From NCBI RefSeq assembly GCF_027579695.1, contig NC_083570.1, positions 11,282,051-11,346,050 of the forward strand: a stretch of 64,000 nucleotides of DNA. The letters are read 5' to 3'. The stretch's first letter is position 1, and each line of letters opens with the position of its first letter. The DNA comes from Neoarius graeffei. Lineage: Eukaryota > Chordata > Actinopteri > Siluriformes > Ariidae. This document shows positions 55,501-64,000 of this stretch, one piece after another. A model generated the notes under the pieces. That model was not told the DNA's origin. It was given only the letters and a program-made list of their open reading frames with translations, and ran no database searches. Made by a program: the position numbers and the translations under genes.

Positions 55501-58500
55501 AGGGTATTTTTCTATCATACACCCAGCTTCTATAAATACATATCTTTAGTCTATCCACATTCACTGGATATGAGCAATTGCATGCTCTGATTGGCTACTC
55601 TACTACGAGGATATTAGCTCATATACCATGAGTAGAGGAAAACAAAATGGCGAGACGTGTTGCTGAATCAACTGAGGACGAAATAAAAACTCTACTTGAA
55701 AACAAACCCCCAAAAATACAAAAAAAAGCAACAAAATATGGAATAAAAGTATTTGATGGTAAGAATGTATCTTTTTTTATTTTTCAAGAATCGTTATTAT
55801 CGCATTTTTCACAAATTGCTACTGTCATTTCGCCGGTTTATTTACATTCTAAGCGGAAATGATTTTGTCAGACGTTTTGTATAAAGTTTTTATTTATCGA
55901 ATTTGCAAAAAATAAAAATGCTCCATTTCTCAAAATCCAGTGAATGTGGATAGAATAAAAGTTATTCCACTCAATCTCGGTGCTACGAGCCTCGCCAGCT
56001 ATCGGCTCATGTACGATTTGATTTCAAGGAATAGCTGTTAATTATACGAGTTCTATATACTGTTACCGTTTTGTACATCTTGAAGACGGCGTTGGACTTG
56101 GGGCTGAAAGGTCGGTCAGTGTTTGAGGAGAACTGTTTGGAGGTGTACGTAAAGAGCAGGAAGTCACTGAACAAGAAGGCCCAGAGTTCCTTGTTGCTTT
56201 TAGCCTTCCAGACACGCCCACTGTGCAGCAGCTTGCGAGGACCCAAGCAGTTTGTCAGAGAATTAAAGACCAAATGCTGGAAAAGAGCGCAGAATAAAAT
56301 AACGTCAATTCATGTACAGTAGTATTTATTGTGATACTCTACTCTATCAGTAGATCTTAAATAAAAATGCAGTTGCTGGTAAATGGGGGCAAGATGCAAC
56401 TTCTTATTACTCTCAGGTCAAAATAATTATCTGTGTGTGGGGGGACTTTACTATTATTTCATGTTAAAATGAACAATTGGTGACTTGGAGCCCAACAGAA
56501 CAACCTCCAGCTCTGACAAACACTTATGTGGGCGTGGCTTATAGTACTATTGATTGCTGACAAGATAAGATTGTATAAAGAGGTTCCGCTCTTTTCTTTC
56601 ATTGTATAGTGTTAAAACATTACAACGTTAATAAGTCCGGCTCACCTCGATGACCCCCTCACACTGCACGTGGTTCTGCAGCCACTCAAGTCTGTCCGAG
56701 TTTTCCTTCTCCCTCACACCCTCATTAACCTGTGAGCACAGAAGCTCCGCCCTCTCCAGCGCGTCCCGAAGGTTCACCTGGTCCACATGACCCGTTGGTG
56801 TGTTTTCCAAAATCTACAACCACACAGGGATGAAGACAAGAAATCTACAACCCCGATTCCAAAAAAGTTGGGACAAAGTACAAATTGTAAATAAAAACGG
56901 AATGCAATGATGTGGAAGTTTCAAAATTCCATATTTTATTCAGAATAGAACATAGATGACATATCAAATGTTTAAACTGAGAAAATGTATCATTTAAAGA
57001 GAAAAATTAGGTGATTTTAAATTTCATGACAACAACACATCTCAAAAAAGTTGGGACAAGGCCATGTTTACCACTGTGAGACATCCCCTTTTCTCTTTAC
57101 AACAGTCTGTAAACGTCTGGGGACTGAGGAGACAAGTTGCTCAAGTTTAGGGATAGGAATGTTAACCCATTCTTGTCTAATGTAGGATTCCAGTTGCTCA
57201 ACTGTCTTAGGTCTTTTTTGTCGTATCTTCCGTTTTATGATGCGCCAAATGTTTTGTATGGGTGAAAGATCTGGACTGCAGGCTGGCCAGTTCAGTACCC
57301 GGACCCTTCTTCTACGCAGCCATGATGCTGTAATTGATGCAGTATGTGGTTTGGCATTGTCATGTTGGAAAATGCAAGGTCTTCCCTGAAAGAGACGTCA
57401 TCTGGATGGGAGCATATGTTGCTCTAGAACCTGGATATACCTTTCAGCATTGATGGTGTCTTTCCAGATGTGTAAGCTGCCCATGCCACACGCACTAATG
57501 CAACCCCATACCATCAGAGATGCAGGCTTCTGAACTGAGCGCTGATAACAACTTGGGTCGTCCTTCTCCTCTTTAGTCCGAATGACACGGCGTCCCTGAT
57601 TTCCATAAAGAACTTCACATTTTGATTCGTCTGACCACAGAACAGTTTTCCACTTTGCCACAGTCCATTTTAAATGAGCCTTGGCCCAGAGAAGACATCT
57701 GCGCTTCTGGATCATGTTTAGATATGGCTGCTTCTTTGAACTATAGAGTTTTAGCTGGCAACGGCGGATGGCACGGTGAATTGTGTTCACAGATAATGTT
57801 CTCTGGAAATATTCCTGAGCCCATTTTGTGATTTCCAATACAGAAGCATGCCTGTATGTGATGCAGTGCCATCTAAGGGCCCGAAGATCACGGGCACCCA
57901 GTATGGTTTTCCGGCCTTGACCCTTACGCAGAGAGATTCTTCCAGATTCTCTGAATCTTTTGATGATATTATGCACTGTAGATGATGATGTGTTCAAACT
58001 CTTTGCAATTTTACACTGTGGAACTCCTTTCTGATATTGCTCCACTATTTGTCGGCGCAGAATTAGGGGGATTGGTGATCCTCTTCCCATCTTTACTTCT
58101 GAGAGCCGCTGCCACTCCAACATGCTCTTTTTATACCCAGTCATGTTAATGACCTATTGCCAATTGACCTAATGAGTTGCAATTTGGTCCTCCAGCTGTT
58201 CCTTTTTTGTACCTTTAACTTTTAGAGACAGGGGCCTCTTATTGCCCCTGTCCCAACTTTTTTGAGATGTGTTGCTGTCATGAAATTTCAAATGAGCCAA
58301 TATTTGGCATGAAATTTCAAAATGTCTCACTTTCGACATTTGATATGTTGTCTATGTTCTATTGTGAATACAATATCAGTTTTTGAGACTTGTAAATTAT
58401 TGCATTCAGTTTTTATTTACAATTTGTACTTTGTCCCAACTTTTTTGGAATCGGGGTTGTATCTTAAAATTCTCCAAGCAAAGATAACACACACACATAC

Positions 58501-61500
58501 ATATCTTTTCTGCAAATCCACGTCTGCTTATGATCCATGTGTAGGACTGAAAGTCTCATGTCTAGATCTAAAACTGAGAACTAATGACTTTATCATAATT
58601 CATTAAGAGACTACTTTCCACCCTATATAAACTCCTGGAAGGTTGGAAATGGAGCATGACATTTACAGAAATGATCATGTCTTCATACTGTTTCTGGTTA
58701 GAAGGCTCACATTTCTGATGAGTAAAGGATAGCGTGTGATCCTCTGCATGGGCTTCAGCAGGAAGCTGGACAACGGCATTCCTTTACACCTGTAATTAGT
58801 GGCAATTTTCTGCAAAACATTTGGGACGGAGTTGGAATCAGGGTTGGACAACATATGCTAGTTGGTACACTAAAAAAATGTACAGTATATTCTATGCCAA
58901 AAGAATCACCTTTAGGAAGAGCTTGAATTCAGGTGAGGCGTCAGTTTTCTGCTGCAGCAGGGCGGCTGCATTCAGTTGGCAGCTGCAGAAGCGGATGTAG
59001 GCCTGCATGTGTGAAAGCTCAGATGACAGGATGTCTCCGATCACCTGCACGGGCATGCGCTCACCTGCCGTCTTCTTACGCACACGCAGAGCTCTGAAAC
59101 ATTTACATTTCAATACTCTTTTGAGAAACTTACCAGAGACAACAAGGAGTCATGGTCCAAATGGTCCAAATAAGAAAGTCTGGTTCTGAATAAAGATTTT
59201 TGGTCAGCGTTTCTTATCGTGAACTCTTCCGTCTTTCTTGGTGCAATCCCATAATTCTGTCCCCAGAGTAGAGTTTCGTATGGTAAAAATGATACCACAA
59301 CTTCACAGCTTATACACTCACCAGCCACTTTATTAGGAACACCCATGCATCCACCTCCTGTTTTGTTTGATGCAGTTCTCTAATCAGCCGATCCCTTGAT
59401 GCATCAAATCATGCAGATACAAATCAAGAGCTTCAGTTAATGTTCACAATGTTCAAACATCAGGATGGGAAAAATTGTGATCTCACAGTGAAGTGTGACT
59501 TTCTTTCAGGCCCTGTCCACACGGCAACAGATTCAGGTGAATCTGATAAAATTGTTTGTCGTTTCGGCCTGGCGTCCACACGGCACCGGCGTTTTGGGTG
59601 CCCCAAAACGAAATCTTTTGAGAACGGGTTCCAGAGTGGAAAAATCTGGCAACGGCGCCGTTGCGAAGTCGTCTGGATGAGTAGAACGGATTTGTTTACA
59701 ATGACATCTCAACCACATGACTGTGAGTGCTTCACGCCGGGTAGAAGTGTAACGAACTCGATGCGAGTTGTCAACAAATAAAAAGGAAAAAAAGGAGCGG
59801 TCTCACCTCTTCAGATGTTGGTTTAAGTCTGACAATACATTCCTCAAAAAGGGCGTAGAAGAACAAAGCAGGGCTTTGAACCAGAATTTTTTTCCTATTG
59901 GTTCGTTCCGAACAGAAACGGAATTTTAACGTTTCCGGTTTTGGGTTCCACCATTAAATAGACGTTCCCGAACCGGTTAGAACAAAAAAAATTTCGTTCC
60001 CGGAACGGTTAATTACGTTCCCTGTCAGCTGTTTAACAAATGGCTATAAAATTATGTCTCTGTCTCATCCAGCTTAAGCCAAATGTAGGCTAATTCTATT
60101 ACAACCTTCATTAAATAAGACAAGAAATAATTCAAAACAATTATTATTTCAAATGTTGGCGATTTGGATTCTCAGTATGTCTTCCCATCTACACAAACAG
60201 AAAAAGTGCCAAAAATGAAAGAGAATTCGTTTAGTGTGTTACCAAAGGCTAGTCAGGCCCTATAGAGGGCTACCGCATGACGTCACCGCGCCGCGAGATT
60301 TTGTTAGGTGCCATATTGGAAGACCAAGTACACATCTATGCAAGTACATACATACATAAAACAAACTACACCTGAAATGTAGCCAGGGCCGGTTCTGCCC
60401 TAATCTGGACCCGGGTGCAACATCGCGCAAACCTCAAAAAAAAAAAAAAACAGTCTAAATCAGGACAACCATCACATAACTATAACTATAAACATTTTAT
60501 ATCAACTATTTTAACTAAATGGGCTATAATAAATAAGCCTGCAGGCAGCCACGACGGGCTGCCTCAGAAAAGTAACCATTTGTCCTACCTTAAAACTCGT
60601 TTTGCATTTTCTGCCTCCTTTTTTGTATTTTCGACCCTGCGTTTATTTTCTTTCCTTTTCTGAAAACCCGATTTGTGTCCAGACATTTTGTTCTGCTACC
60701 AACGAACTAACTCGTCAGGTCTCGTCTCTCGAGCCCGCGATGATTCCCGTGGGAAGGGCAACAACTGATACATTTTTACAAACAGCCAATAGGGAGGTTA
60801 CAATGTTCAGGCTCTTCTTTGCTCAGACACTCAGTAATTCACTTATTATCACATGGAGACGTGATAGCAGTCCACCTTCCCGCTCTCTCCATTCAGTCAG
60901 CGAACATCACACAGGAAGTGAACCCCAGCGGGTCATAGAAACTTGCGCAGGAGAAGAATGACTTTTTTATTTGTAGGCTACGGAAACTTTGAGGAACGAA
61001 ATAAAAACCGGTATTAACCGGTTACCATTATTTTTAATAAGCGTTTCTGTTCCGGAACATAAAAAATAATAAAGTTTCTGGTTTCGTTTCTGTTCCATGT
61101 GAAATAGAAAAAGTTCCCGGTTTTCGTTTTCGTTCCTTGAACCGGTTCAAAGCCCTGAAACAAAGTAATCCATCAACGTGTAGCATTCAATTTATTCCGG
61201 ACCATTAAAGAATTCTGGAGGATATCAGAATGTTAGCGTACCGGCTTCCATCTACCCCCGTTCATTCCTCTTTCCGTGTCTCCATTCAAAAAACGAGCAC
61301 GTGATTTAAAGGGACTAGGATAGGATAGGGAGTGAGAAGGTGTGTGCGTGTGACAGTGACAGGGAAGAATCTAGGCTCATGCTCGCCCTGAATTTCTCTT
61401 AAAGTGAAGGCAGAAGAACGTTCAGAGCCTGGCCAGGGTTTCTATGTATTAATTTACATAGACGTTTTAATATGAAATATAAATAAGTGTATTAGACAAT

Positions 61501-62306
61501 AGATACTATTTTATGCTACTGATTAATAATCAAAACTTTATGTGGCTGATGCTACAGAAGACGGGGTTTATGCGCATGCGTAAACCCCTTCTTCTATTGT
61601 TCTGGTGTCTCCGATGCGACCGTCTTACAGCGCACGTAGAGGTGTGGCATGTGTATTGCATCGTTTTCAGCGAGCGTTGCGTTGCCATATGTACCTGATA
61701 TTTTACTGATCCGTTGCCCATGTGGACACGATACTTAAAAAAAAAAAAATCTCGTTGCCGTTGTCATGTGGATGTAGCCTCACTGTGGCATGGGTGTTGG
61801 TTTGAGCCAGATGGACTGGTTTGATTGAGTATTTCAGAAACTGCTCATCTCCTGGGGTTTTCACACACAACAGTCTCTAGAGTTTACACAAAATGGCGTG
61901 AAAAACAAAAAACATTGATTGAGTGGGCGACAGTTCAACGCCTTGTTGACAGGAAAATGGCCAGATTGGTTCGAGCTTTTTTGCCAGGAAGGATATAGTA
62001 ACTCATAGCAACTCTTTACAACCGTGGTGAGCAGAAAAGCATCTCAGCATGCAACAGCAGAAGAACACATTGGGTTCCACTCCTGCAGCCAAGAACAGGG
62101 ATCTTAGAATCAACAACAAGTTCCTATTAAAGTGGCCGGTGAGTGTACATCGAATAGTTGGTGTACACCGACAGTTGGTGCTGTGATTCACTCACTCACT
62201 TGAGAAGTTTAGTGTTGCACATGATCAGCTCTCTCCAGTTCACAAAGATCATACTCATCTCAGCCTCGGTCAAGCGACCCGACTCAGCCATGGGTTTGTA
62301 GAACAC
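48169..62306 (-). CDS. itsn2: Intersectin-2, C-terminal part (DH-PH-C2), gene span
   Basis: Intersectin-2 is a cytosolic endocytic scaffold whose long form ends in a DH-PH pair (guanine-nucleotide exchange factor for Cdc42) and a C2 domain. Ten minus-strand exons in the window, from 62,306 to the stop at 48,169, give about 460 residues. In order: DH (exons at 62,200, 58,910, 58,711, 56,646), PH (56,067, 55,350, 54,994), linker (54,491) and C2 (48,468, 48,169). Every junction keeps frame and no stop or shift is found. The ending YEQTPLL and [20 protein letters not shown] favour ITSN2 over ITSN1. EH and SH3 exons must lie beyond 64,000. Next to it, convergent, is a FAM228-like gene, as in mammals. 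Introns hold two SINE copies near the 3' end, two more upstream of the first exon, a Tc1 copy, a hAT element and others. Confidence 0.95.
48468..48641 (-). CDS. itsn2: itsn2 C2-domain exon, GC donor
   Basis: (G)[39 protein letters not shown] and [17 protein letters not shown], 174 nt. It must end after CCCGATG, where the intron starts GCAAGT, not GT. Using the GT three bases on (GCAA/GTGCAC) shifts the frame. So this is a GC-AG intron. Confidence 0.93.
48884..49256 (-). repeat. tRNA-derived SINE, copy 8, with target duplication
   Basis: Flanked by AATATATAACAT (48,872-48,883; 49,257-49,268). Lies in an itsn2 intron. Confidence 0.93.
49474..49558. repeat. (GATA)n microsatellite
   Basis: About 21 uninterrupted GATA units. 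Confidence 0.97.
49995..50196 (+). pseudogene. THAP-domain exon fragment, degenerate
   Basis: [12 protein letters not shown] at 49,995 gives the first zinc pair. After frame changes, HVCSDHFVK near 50,165-50,195 gives the second, followed by a GTACAT donor-like site. The spacing fits a THAP domain. It is probably part of a DNA transposon lying about 49,290-51,090, whose ends (GATTCACCCAATTCACAATT... and ...GATTCGAATCATC) I cannot fix. Confidence 0.45.
50220..51095. other. Intron / probable transposon interior
   Basis: No exon recognised. GAACCAAAAGCAAAATCGAG-like sequence read on minus gives short open frames only. Confidence 0.3.
51208..51397 (-). repeat. Second, unrelated tRNA-derived SINE with poly(A)
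   Basis: On minus: GGCGTCGTGGCTCGGGTGGT head (box A-like), GGGTTCGATTCCGG box B, a short body CCTATCCAATAAAGGTGC and an A-rich tail. Perfect 15-bp duplication ATTTTCAGTATTTTC (51,192-51,206; 51,398-51,412). Confidence 0.9.
51710..52376 (+). pseudogene. hAT transposase N-terminus (BED finger), frameshifted and SINE-split
   Basis: [23 protein letters not shown]-type finger [20 protein letters not shown] with VREHMRSK. A shift near 51,900-51,950 follows, then [40 protein letters not shown] and [19 protein letters not shown]. The [10 protein letters not shown] stretch is the first conserved hAT catalytic block. It ends [10 protein letters not shown] at SINE copy 9; beyond the SINE no transposase sequence resumes. 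Confidence 0.75.
52377..52736 (-). repeat. tRNA-derived SINE, copy 9, with target duplication
   Basis: Flanked by TCTCAGGCAAGTT (52,364-52,376; 52,737-52,749), 13 bp exact. A short internal deletion removes the AGGAAACCCACGCGG part. Confidence 0.95.
53038..53615 (-). mobile_element. TAG...CTA element with second RecQ-like exon
   Basis: Exact 9-bp duplication AAAAGCAGC (53,029-53,037; 53,616-53,624). Ends TAGTCTGGCTAACGC and (reversed) TAGCCTGGGCCCGCCC. TGGCAAAG/TTGCCTTGCCAGAC motifs lie near each end. It is diverged from the 43,224 copy at the ends but has the same design and size class. Confidence 0.8.
53267..53365 (-). CDS. RecQ-like helicase first exon (variant)
   Basis: [34 protein letters not shown], ending CTGGAG/GTATTT. 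It aligns with the start of the 43,907 exon (SEQRAFDSALESVLEELDLEF..K.EQEEALRSF). It stops before the Walker A, at a plausible donor, so intron position differs or was gained. Open, 33 codons. Confidence 0.6.
53841..54216 (-). repeat. tRNA-derived SINE, copy 10, with target duplication
   Basis: Flanked by ATGTTTATTACTC (53,828-53,840; 54,217-54,229). In an itsn2 intron. Confidence 0.94.
54491..54574 (-). CDS. itsn2: itsn2 exon, PH-C2 linker and C2 start
   Basis: TTTTACAG/CTCGCT to CCTAATG/GTGAGA. Reads (A)[27 protein letters not shown](G). The glycine is completed by the next exon. Confidence 0.93.
54994..55076 (-). CDS. itsn2: itsn2 exon, PH C-terminal helix
   Basis: TTATCAG/AACCAC to CAAG/GTTGGA, 83 nt. 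Reads (R)[27 protein letters not shown]. The conserved PH-domain tryptophan is in TTWVQ. Confidence 0.93.
55326..55348. repeat. (GT)n microsatellite at an itsn2 donor
   Basis: About eleven GT units on plus, directly against the 5' splice site of the 55,350 exon (CGAGAG/GTACACACAC on minus). Confidence 0.85.
55350..55472 (-). CDS. itsn2: itsn2 exon, PH domain middle
   Basis: CATTAG/CCTGTG to GAGAG/GTACAC, 123 nt. Reads [40 protein letters not shown]. Confidence 0.95.
55551..55953 (+). mobile_element. MITE with CTATCCACATTCACTGGAT ends and recombinase-like first exon
   Basis: 19-bp inverted ends at 55,551-55,569 and 55,935-55,953. The left half (ATTGGCTACTCTACTACG...) is the reverse complement of the end of the 9,705-10,747 repeat. 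No target duplication was identified. Confidence 0.65.
55647..55758 (+). CDS. Tyrosine-recombinase-like (KIAA1958-type) first exon
   Basis: [37 protein letters not shown](G), ending TTTGATG/GTAAGA; 112 nt, open. Homologous to the exon at 10,535 and, more distantly, 26,154. No later exon is present. Confidence 0.5.
56067..56276 (-). CDS. itsn2: itsn2 exon, PH domain N-terminal part
   Basis: CTTTTCCAG/CATTTG to AAAACG/GTAACA, 70 codons, phase 0. Reads [40 protein letters not shown] and [14 protein letters not shown]. Confidence 0.96.
56646..56813 (-). CDS. itsn2: itsn2 exon, DH end
   Basis: GGTTGTAG/ATTTTG to ATCGAG/GTGAGC, 56 codons, phase 0. Reads [40 protein letters not shown] and [16 protein letters not shown]. 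Confidence 0.96.
56848..58459 (-). mobile_element. Tc1-like transposon, copy B of a pair
   Basis: Same family and orientation as 39,784-41,388; TA flanks at 56,846-56,847 and 58,460-58,461. In the itsn2 intron between the 58,711 and 56,646 exons. Confidence 0.95.
57068..58090 (-). pseudogene. Tc1-family transposase with a single stop (codon 231)
   Basis: Start [14 protein letters not shown] at 58,090. The N-terminal half is open ([13 protein letters not shown] is intact where copy A has a stop). TGA at 57,398-57,400 follows QHMLPSR; copy A has CGA, so this is a CpG transition. The rest ([11 protein letters not shown]..., catalytic E) lies downstream of the stop. Confidence 0.93.
58711..58809 (-). 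CDS. itsn2: itsn2 exon, DH domain middle
   Basis: GTTTTGCAG/AAAATT to AGAAAT/GTGAGC, 33 codons, phase 0. Reads [46 protein letters not shown] is the hallmark of the DH domain's conserved helix. Too short to stand out as an open frame. Confidence 0.95.
58910..59093 (-). CDS. itsn2: itsn2 exon, DH domain
   Basis: TGTTTCAG/AGCTCT to CTAAAG/GTGATT. Reads (K)[39 protein letters not shown] and [20 protein letters not shown]. Confidence 0.96.
59508..61780. mobile_element. Nested DNA element (AGGC...TCCACA ends)
   Basis: Left AGGCCCTGTCCACACGGCAA, right (reversed) AGGCTACATCCACATGACAA. CGGCAACG and CGTTGC motifs repeat inside both ends. The split Tc1 sequence (GTGACTTT / CACTGTGGCATGG) resumes on either side. 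No clear duplication, so the class is uncertain. Confidence 0.6.
59869..61157. mobile_element. hAT-type element, third-level nest
   Basis: Ends CAGGGCTTTGAACC (59,869-59,882; reverse at 61,144-61,157), flanks GAACAAAG (59,861-59,868) and AAACAAAG (61,158-61,165), an 8-bp duplication with one change. Subterminal GGTTCGTTCC/GGAACG(A/T) motifs are repeated. No transposase. A CCAGGGCCGGTTCTGCCCTA stretch at 60,382 may start yet another insertion. Confidence 0.8.
62200..62306 (-). CDS. itsn2: itsn2 exon, DH domain (most upstream in window)
   Basis: TGTGTAG/GTGTTC to CTCAA/GTGAGT, 107 nt. Reads [35 protein letters not shown](K). IFVNWRELI is characteristic of the intersectin DH domain. Earlier exons lie beyond the window. 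Confidence 0.95.
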
Positions 62307-62421
62307 CTACACAAATACAATTAAATCACAGTCTATACAAAATTAAATCACATTGACACCTGAGTGTTACGACTGATCAGCTCTTCAGAGCAATTCATAC
62401 AACTGGACAGTGTAAATTAAT

Positions 62422-62795
62422 CCATCCATCCATCCATTATCTGTACCCGCTTATCCTGTCCTACAGGGTCGCAGGCAAGCTGGAGCCTATCCCAGCTGAC
62501 TATGGGCAAGAGGCGGGGTACACCCTGGACAAGTCGCCAGGTCATCGCAGGGCTGACACATAGACAACCTTTCACACTCACATTCACACCTACGGTCAAT
62601 TTAGAGTCACCAGTTAACCTAACCTGCATGTCTTTGGACTGTGGGGGAAACCGGAGCACCCGGAGGAAGCCCATGAGGACACGGGGAGAACATGCAAACT
62701 CCACACAGAAAGGCCCTCGCCGGCCACGGGGCTCGAACCCAGGACCTTCTTGCTGTGAGGTGACCGTGTTAACCACTGCACCACCATGCCGCCCA
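62422..62795 (-). repeat. tRNA-derived SINE, copy 11 (ATCC tail)
   Basis: Tail (ATCC)n rather than (GAGAT)n, a subfamily shared with copy 12. TGTAAATTAAT at 62,411-62,421 and TGTAAATGAAT at 62,796-62,806 flank it. Confidence 0.92.
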
Positions 62796-62806
62796 TGTAA
62801 ATGAAT

Positions 62807-63182
62807 CCATCCATCCATTATCTGTAGCCGCTTATCCTGTTCTACAGGGTCACAGGCAAGCTGGAGCCTATCCCAGCTGGCTATGGGTGAAAGGCGGGGT
62901 ACACCCTGGACAAGTCGCCAGGTCATCACAGGGCTGACACATAGACACAGACAACCATTCACACTCACATTCACACCTACGGTCAATTTAGAGTCATCAG
63001 TTAACCTAACCTGCATGTCTTTGGACTGTGGGGGAAACCGGAGCACCCGGAGGAAACCCACGTGGACACGGGGAGAACATGCAAACTCCGCACAGAAAGG
63101 CCCTCGCCGGCTACTGGGCTCAAACCCAGGACCTTCTTGCTGTGAGGCAACCATGCTAACCACTACACCACCATGACGCCCG
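62807..63182 (-). repeat. tRNA-derived SINE, copy 12, in tandem with copy 11
   Basis: Same orientation and tail; flanked by TGTAAATGAAT at 62,796-62,806 and 63,183-63,193. Three copies of the flank for two SINEs. Confidence 0.92.
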
Positions 63183-63193
63183 TGTAAATGAAT

Positions 63194-63804
63194 CATTAAA
63201 ATAAAATAAAATTTAAAAAGAAAGTAAAATGTGCACAATTCCCTTCCTTTCCCAAATGTACTTGGTCAACCAGGACATGTTGACTAAATCAGATAAACCA
63301 GTGGTGTATTTGAGTATATTTTAGGAATATTTCTAATTTTATGTCACTGTTTTACTTCACAACAGTGTTAAACGTGTCTAAGTTTACATTTATTCATTCT
63401 TAACTTTTTATATACTGTCGTTGTTGTTTAATCAATCTATCTATCAATCATGAACATTAGGAGTCGACTCACAGATCGAAAAAGCCGAGTCTTAGCTGAT
63501 GGTGTCCAATCACCAAAATGGTGCTTCAGATCAGTGAGTCGATTCCCAGCATTCAAATCCATTCAATGATCACGAACATGAATCTTCAAACTCAAGAGAG
63601 AATACAAGTGGATTTCTGTGGTAATTAAGTTGTTAGAATTTACTACCGATGTCTTTTTTTTTTTTCAGATTGTTAGTTTCTGAAAACGATTATGTAAGGT
63701 TTGGAATTTAGATTTAGATGAGAAATTGTGTTATATTTAATACTGGAAGTTTCCTGTCAGGTTAGCTCCCATTAGCTACCAGTAGAACAGCTGAAGTGTG
63801 CTTC

Positions 63805-63835
<31 letters not shown>

Positions 63836-63837
63836 CA
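63194..63837. other. itsn2 intron, nothing recognised
   Basis: No exon seen. Contains (AT)n at 63,806-63,831. Confidence 0.35.
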
Positions 63838-64000
63838 GGCCCGCCGACAGGGGGGGACAAACAGGTATGTTGTCCCGGGCCCAGGAATGGGGAGGGCCCA
63901 GAACTGGGCTCTCATGAAGTTGCGATTATTTTATTTCATTTCAAAATGTGTTGATTTGGGGGAGAAATGTGCTATATTTGCATTCAATAAATGATTTCTA
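63838..64000. mobile_element. Left end of a further DNA element, cut by window
   Basis: GGCCCGCCGACAGGGGGGGA followed by TTGTCCCGGGCCCAGG is a terminus seen in hAT-like fish repeats. The right end is outside the window. Confidence 0.35.

Larger units (their letters stand above)
59315..62145. mobile_element. Internally deleted Tc1-like element holding nested insertions
   Basis: Ends CACTCACCAGCCACTTTATT and (reversed) CACTCACCGGCCACTTTAAT, TA flanks at 59,313-59,314 and 62,146-62,147. Remnant blocks such as TTTCAGAAACTGCTCATCTC and ACAACCGTGGTGAGCAG belong to its former transposase gene. Hosts 59,508-61,780. Confidence 0.85.

Noticed and set aside
62417-63238. 273-codon open frame on minus
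   Set aside because: It only reads through two tandem SINE copies; the same peptide arises from every SINE in the window.

Overview
This is vertebrate, almost certainly ray-finned fish, nuclear DNA. Coding sequence is split into short exons with GT-AG introns, and most of the window is DNA transposons of teleost type: Tc1/mariner (one close to Sleeping Beauty), hAT, Kolobok, ISL2EU-like, integrase-like and tyrosine-recombinase-like fragments. Twelve copies of one tRNA-derived SINE with a GAGAT-type or ATCC-type tail are present. The repeat style looks like catfish to me, but I cannot prove the species.

Host genes. (1) 62,306 down to 48,169 (minus): ten exons of the 3' part of intersectin-2 (DH, PH and C2 domains to the stop codon). 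All ten join in frame. The 5' part (EH and SH3 domains) lies beyond the right edge. (2) About 19,718 to 42,220 (plus): a FAM228-like gene, convergent with itsn2. FAM228A/B and ITSN2 are also neighbours in human, so this is conserved synteny. Its promoter and first coding exon are duplicated (19.0-19.9 kb and 22.7-23.6 kb). (3) 10,909-11,444 and 13,320-13,497 (plus): a finTRIM-type B30.2 exon and a separate coiled-coil exon in the wrong order, so probably remnants.

Layout. 0-10.7 kb: Tc1 element with an intact transposase, HECT-domain pseudogene, solo-LTR-like repeat, integrase-like and hAT fragments. 10.9-13.5 kb: TRIM remnants and SINEs. 14-15.2 kb: Kolobok element with a THAP exon. 15.3-17.7 kb: LINE split by a repeat. 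18-25 kb: duplicated FAM228-like 5' end with nested elements. 25-37.5 kb: tyrosine-recombinase-like fragments, an intact Sleeping Beauty-like element, a nest of ISL2EU and other elements, a hAT split by a dead Tc1, and a TAGCATGTTAGC minisatellite. 37.6-42.2 kb: FAM228-like exons with a dead Tc1. 42.6-47.7 kb: nested elements including a RecQ-helicase-bearing one. 48-62.3 kb: itsn2 with insertions in its introns.

The most unusual item is a transposon family with TAG...CTA ends and 9-bp target duplications. It occurs four times (29,147; 43,224; 46,219; 53,038). Two copies carry the first exon of a RecQ-like helicase. More generally, many short elements here keep exactly one intact or near-intact first coding exon that ends at a splice donor.
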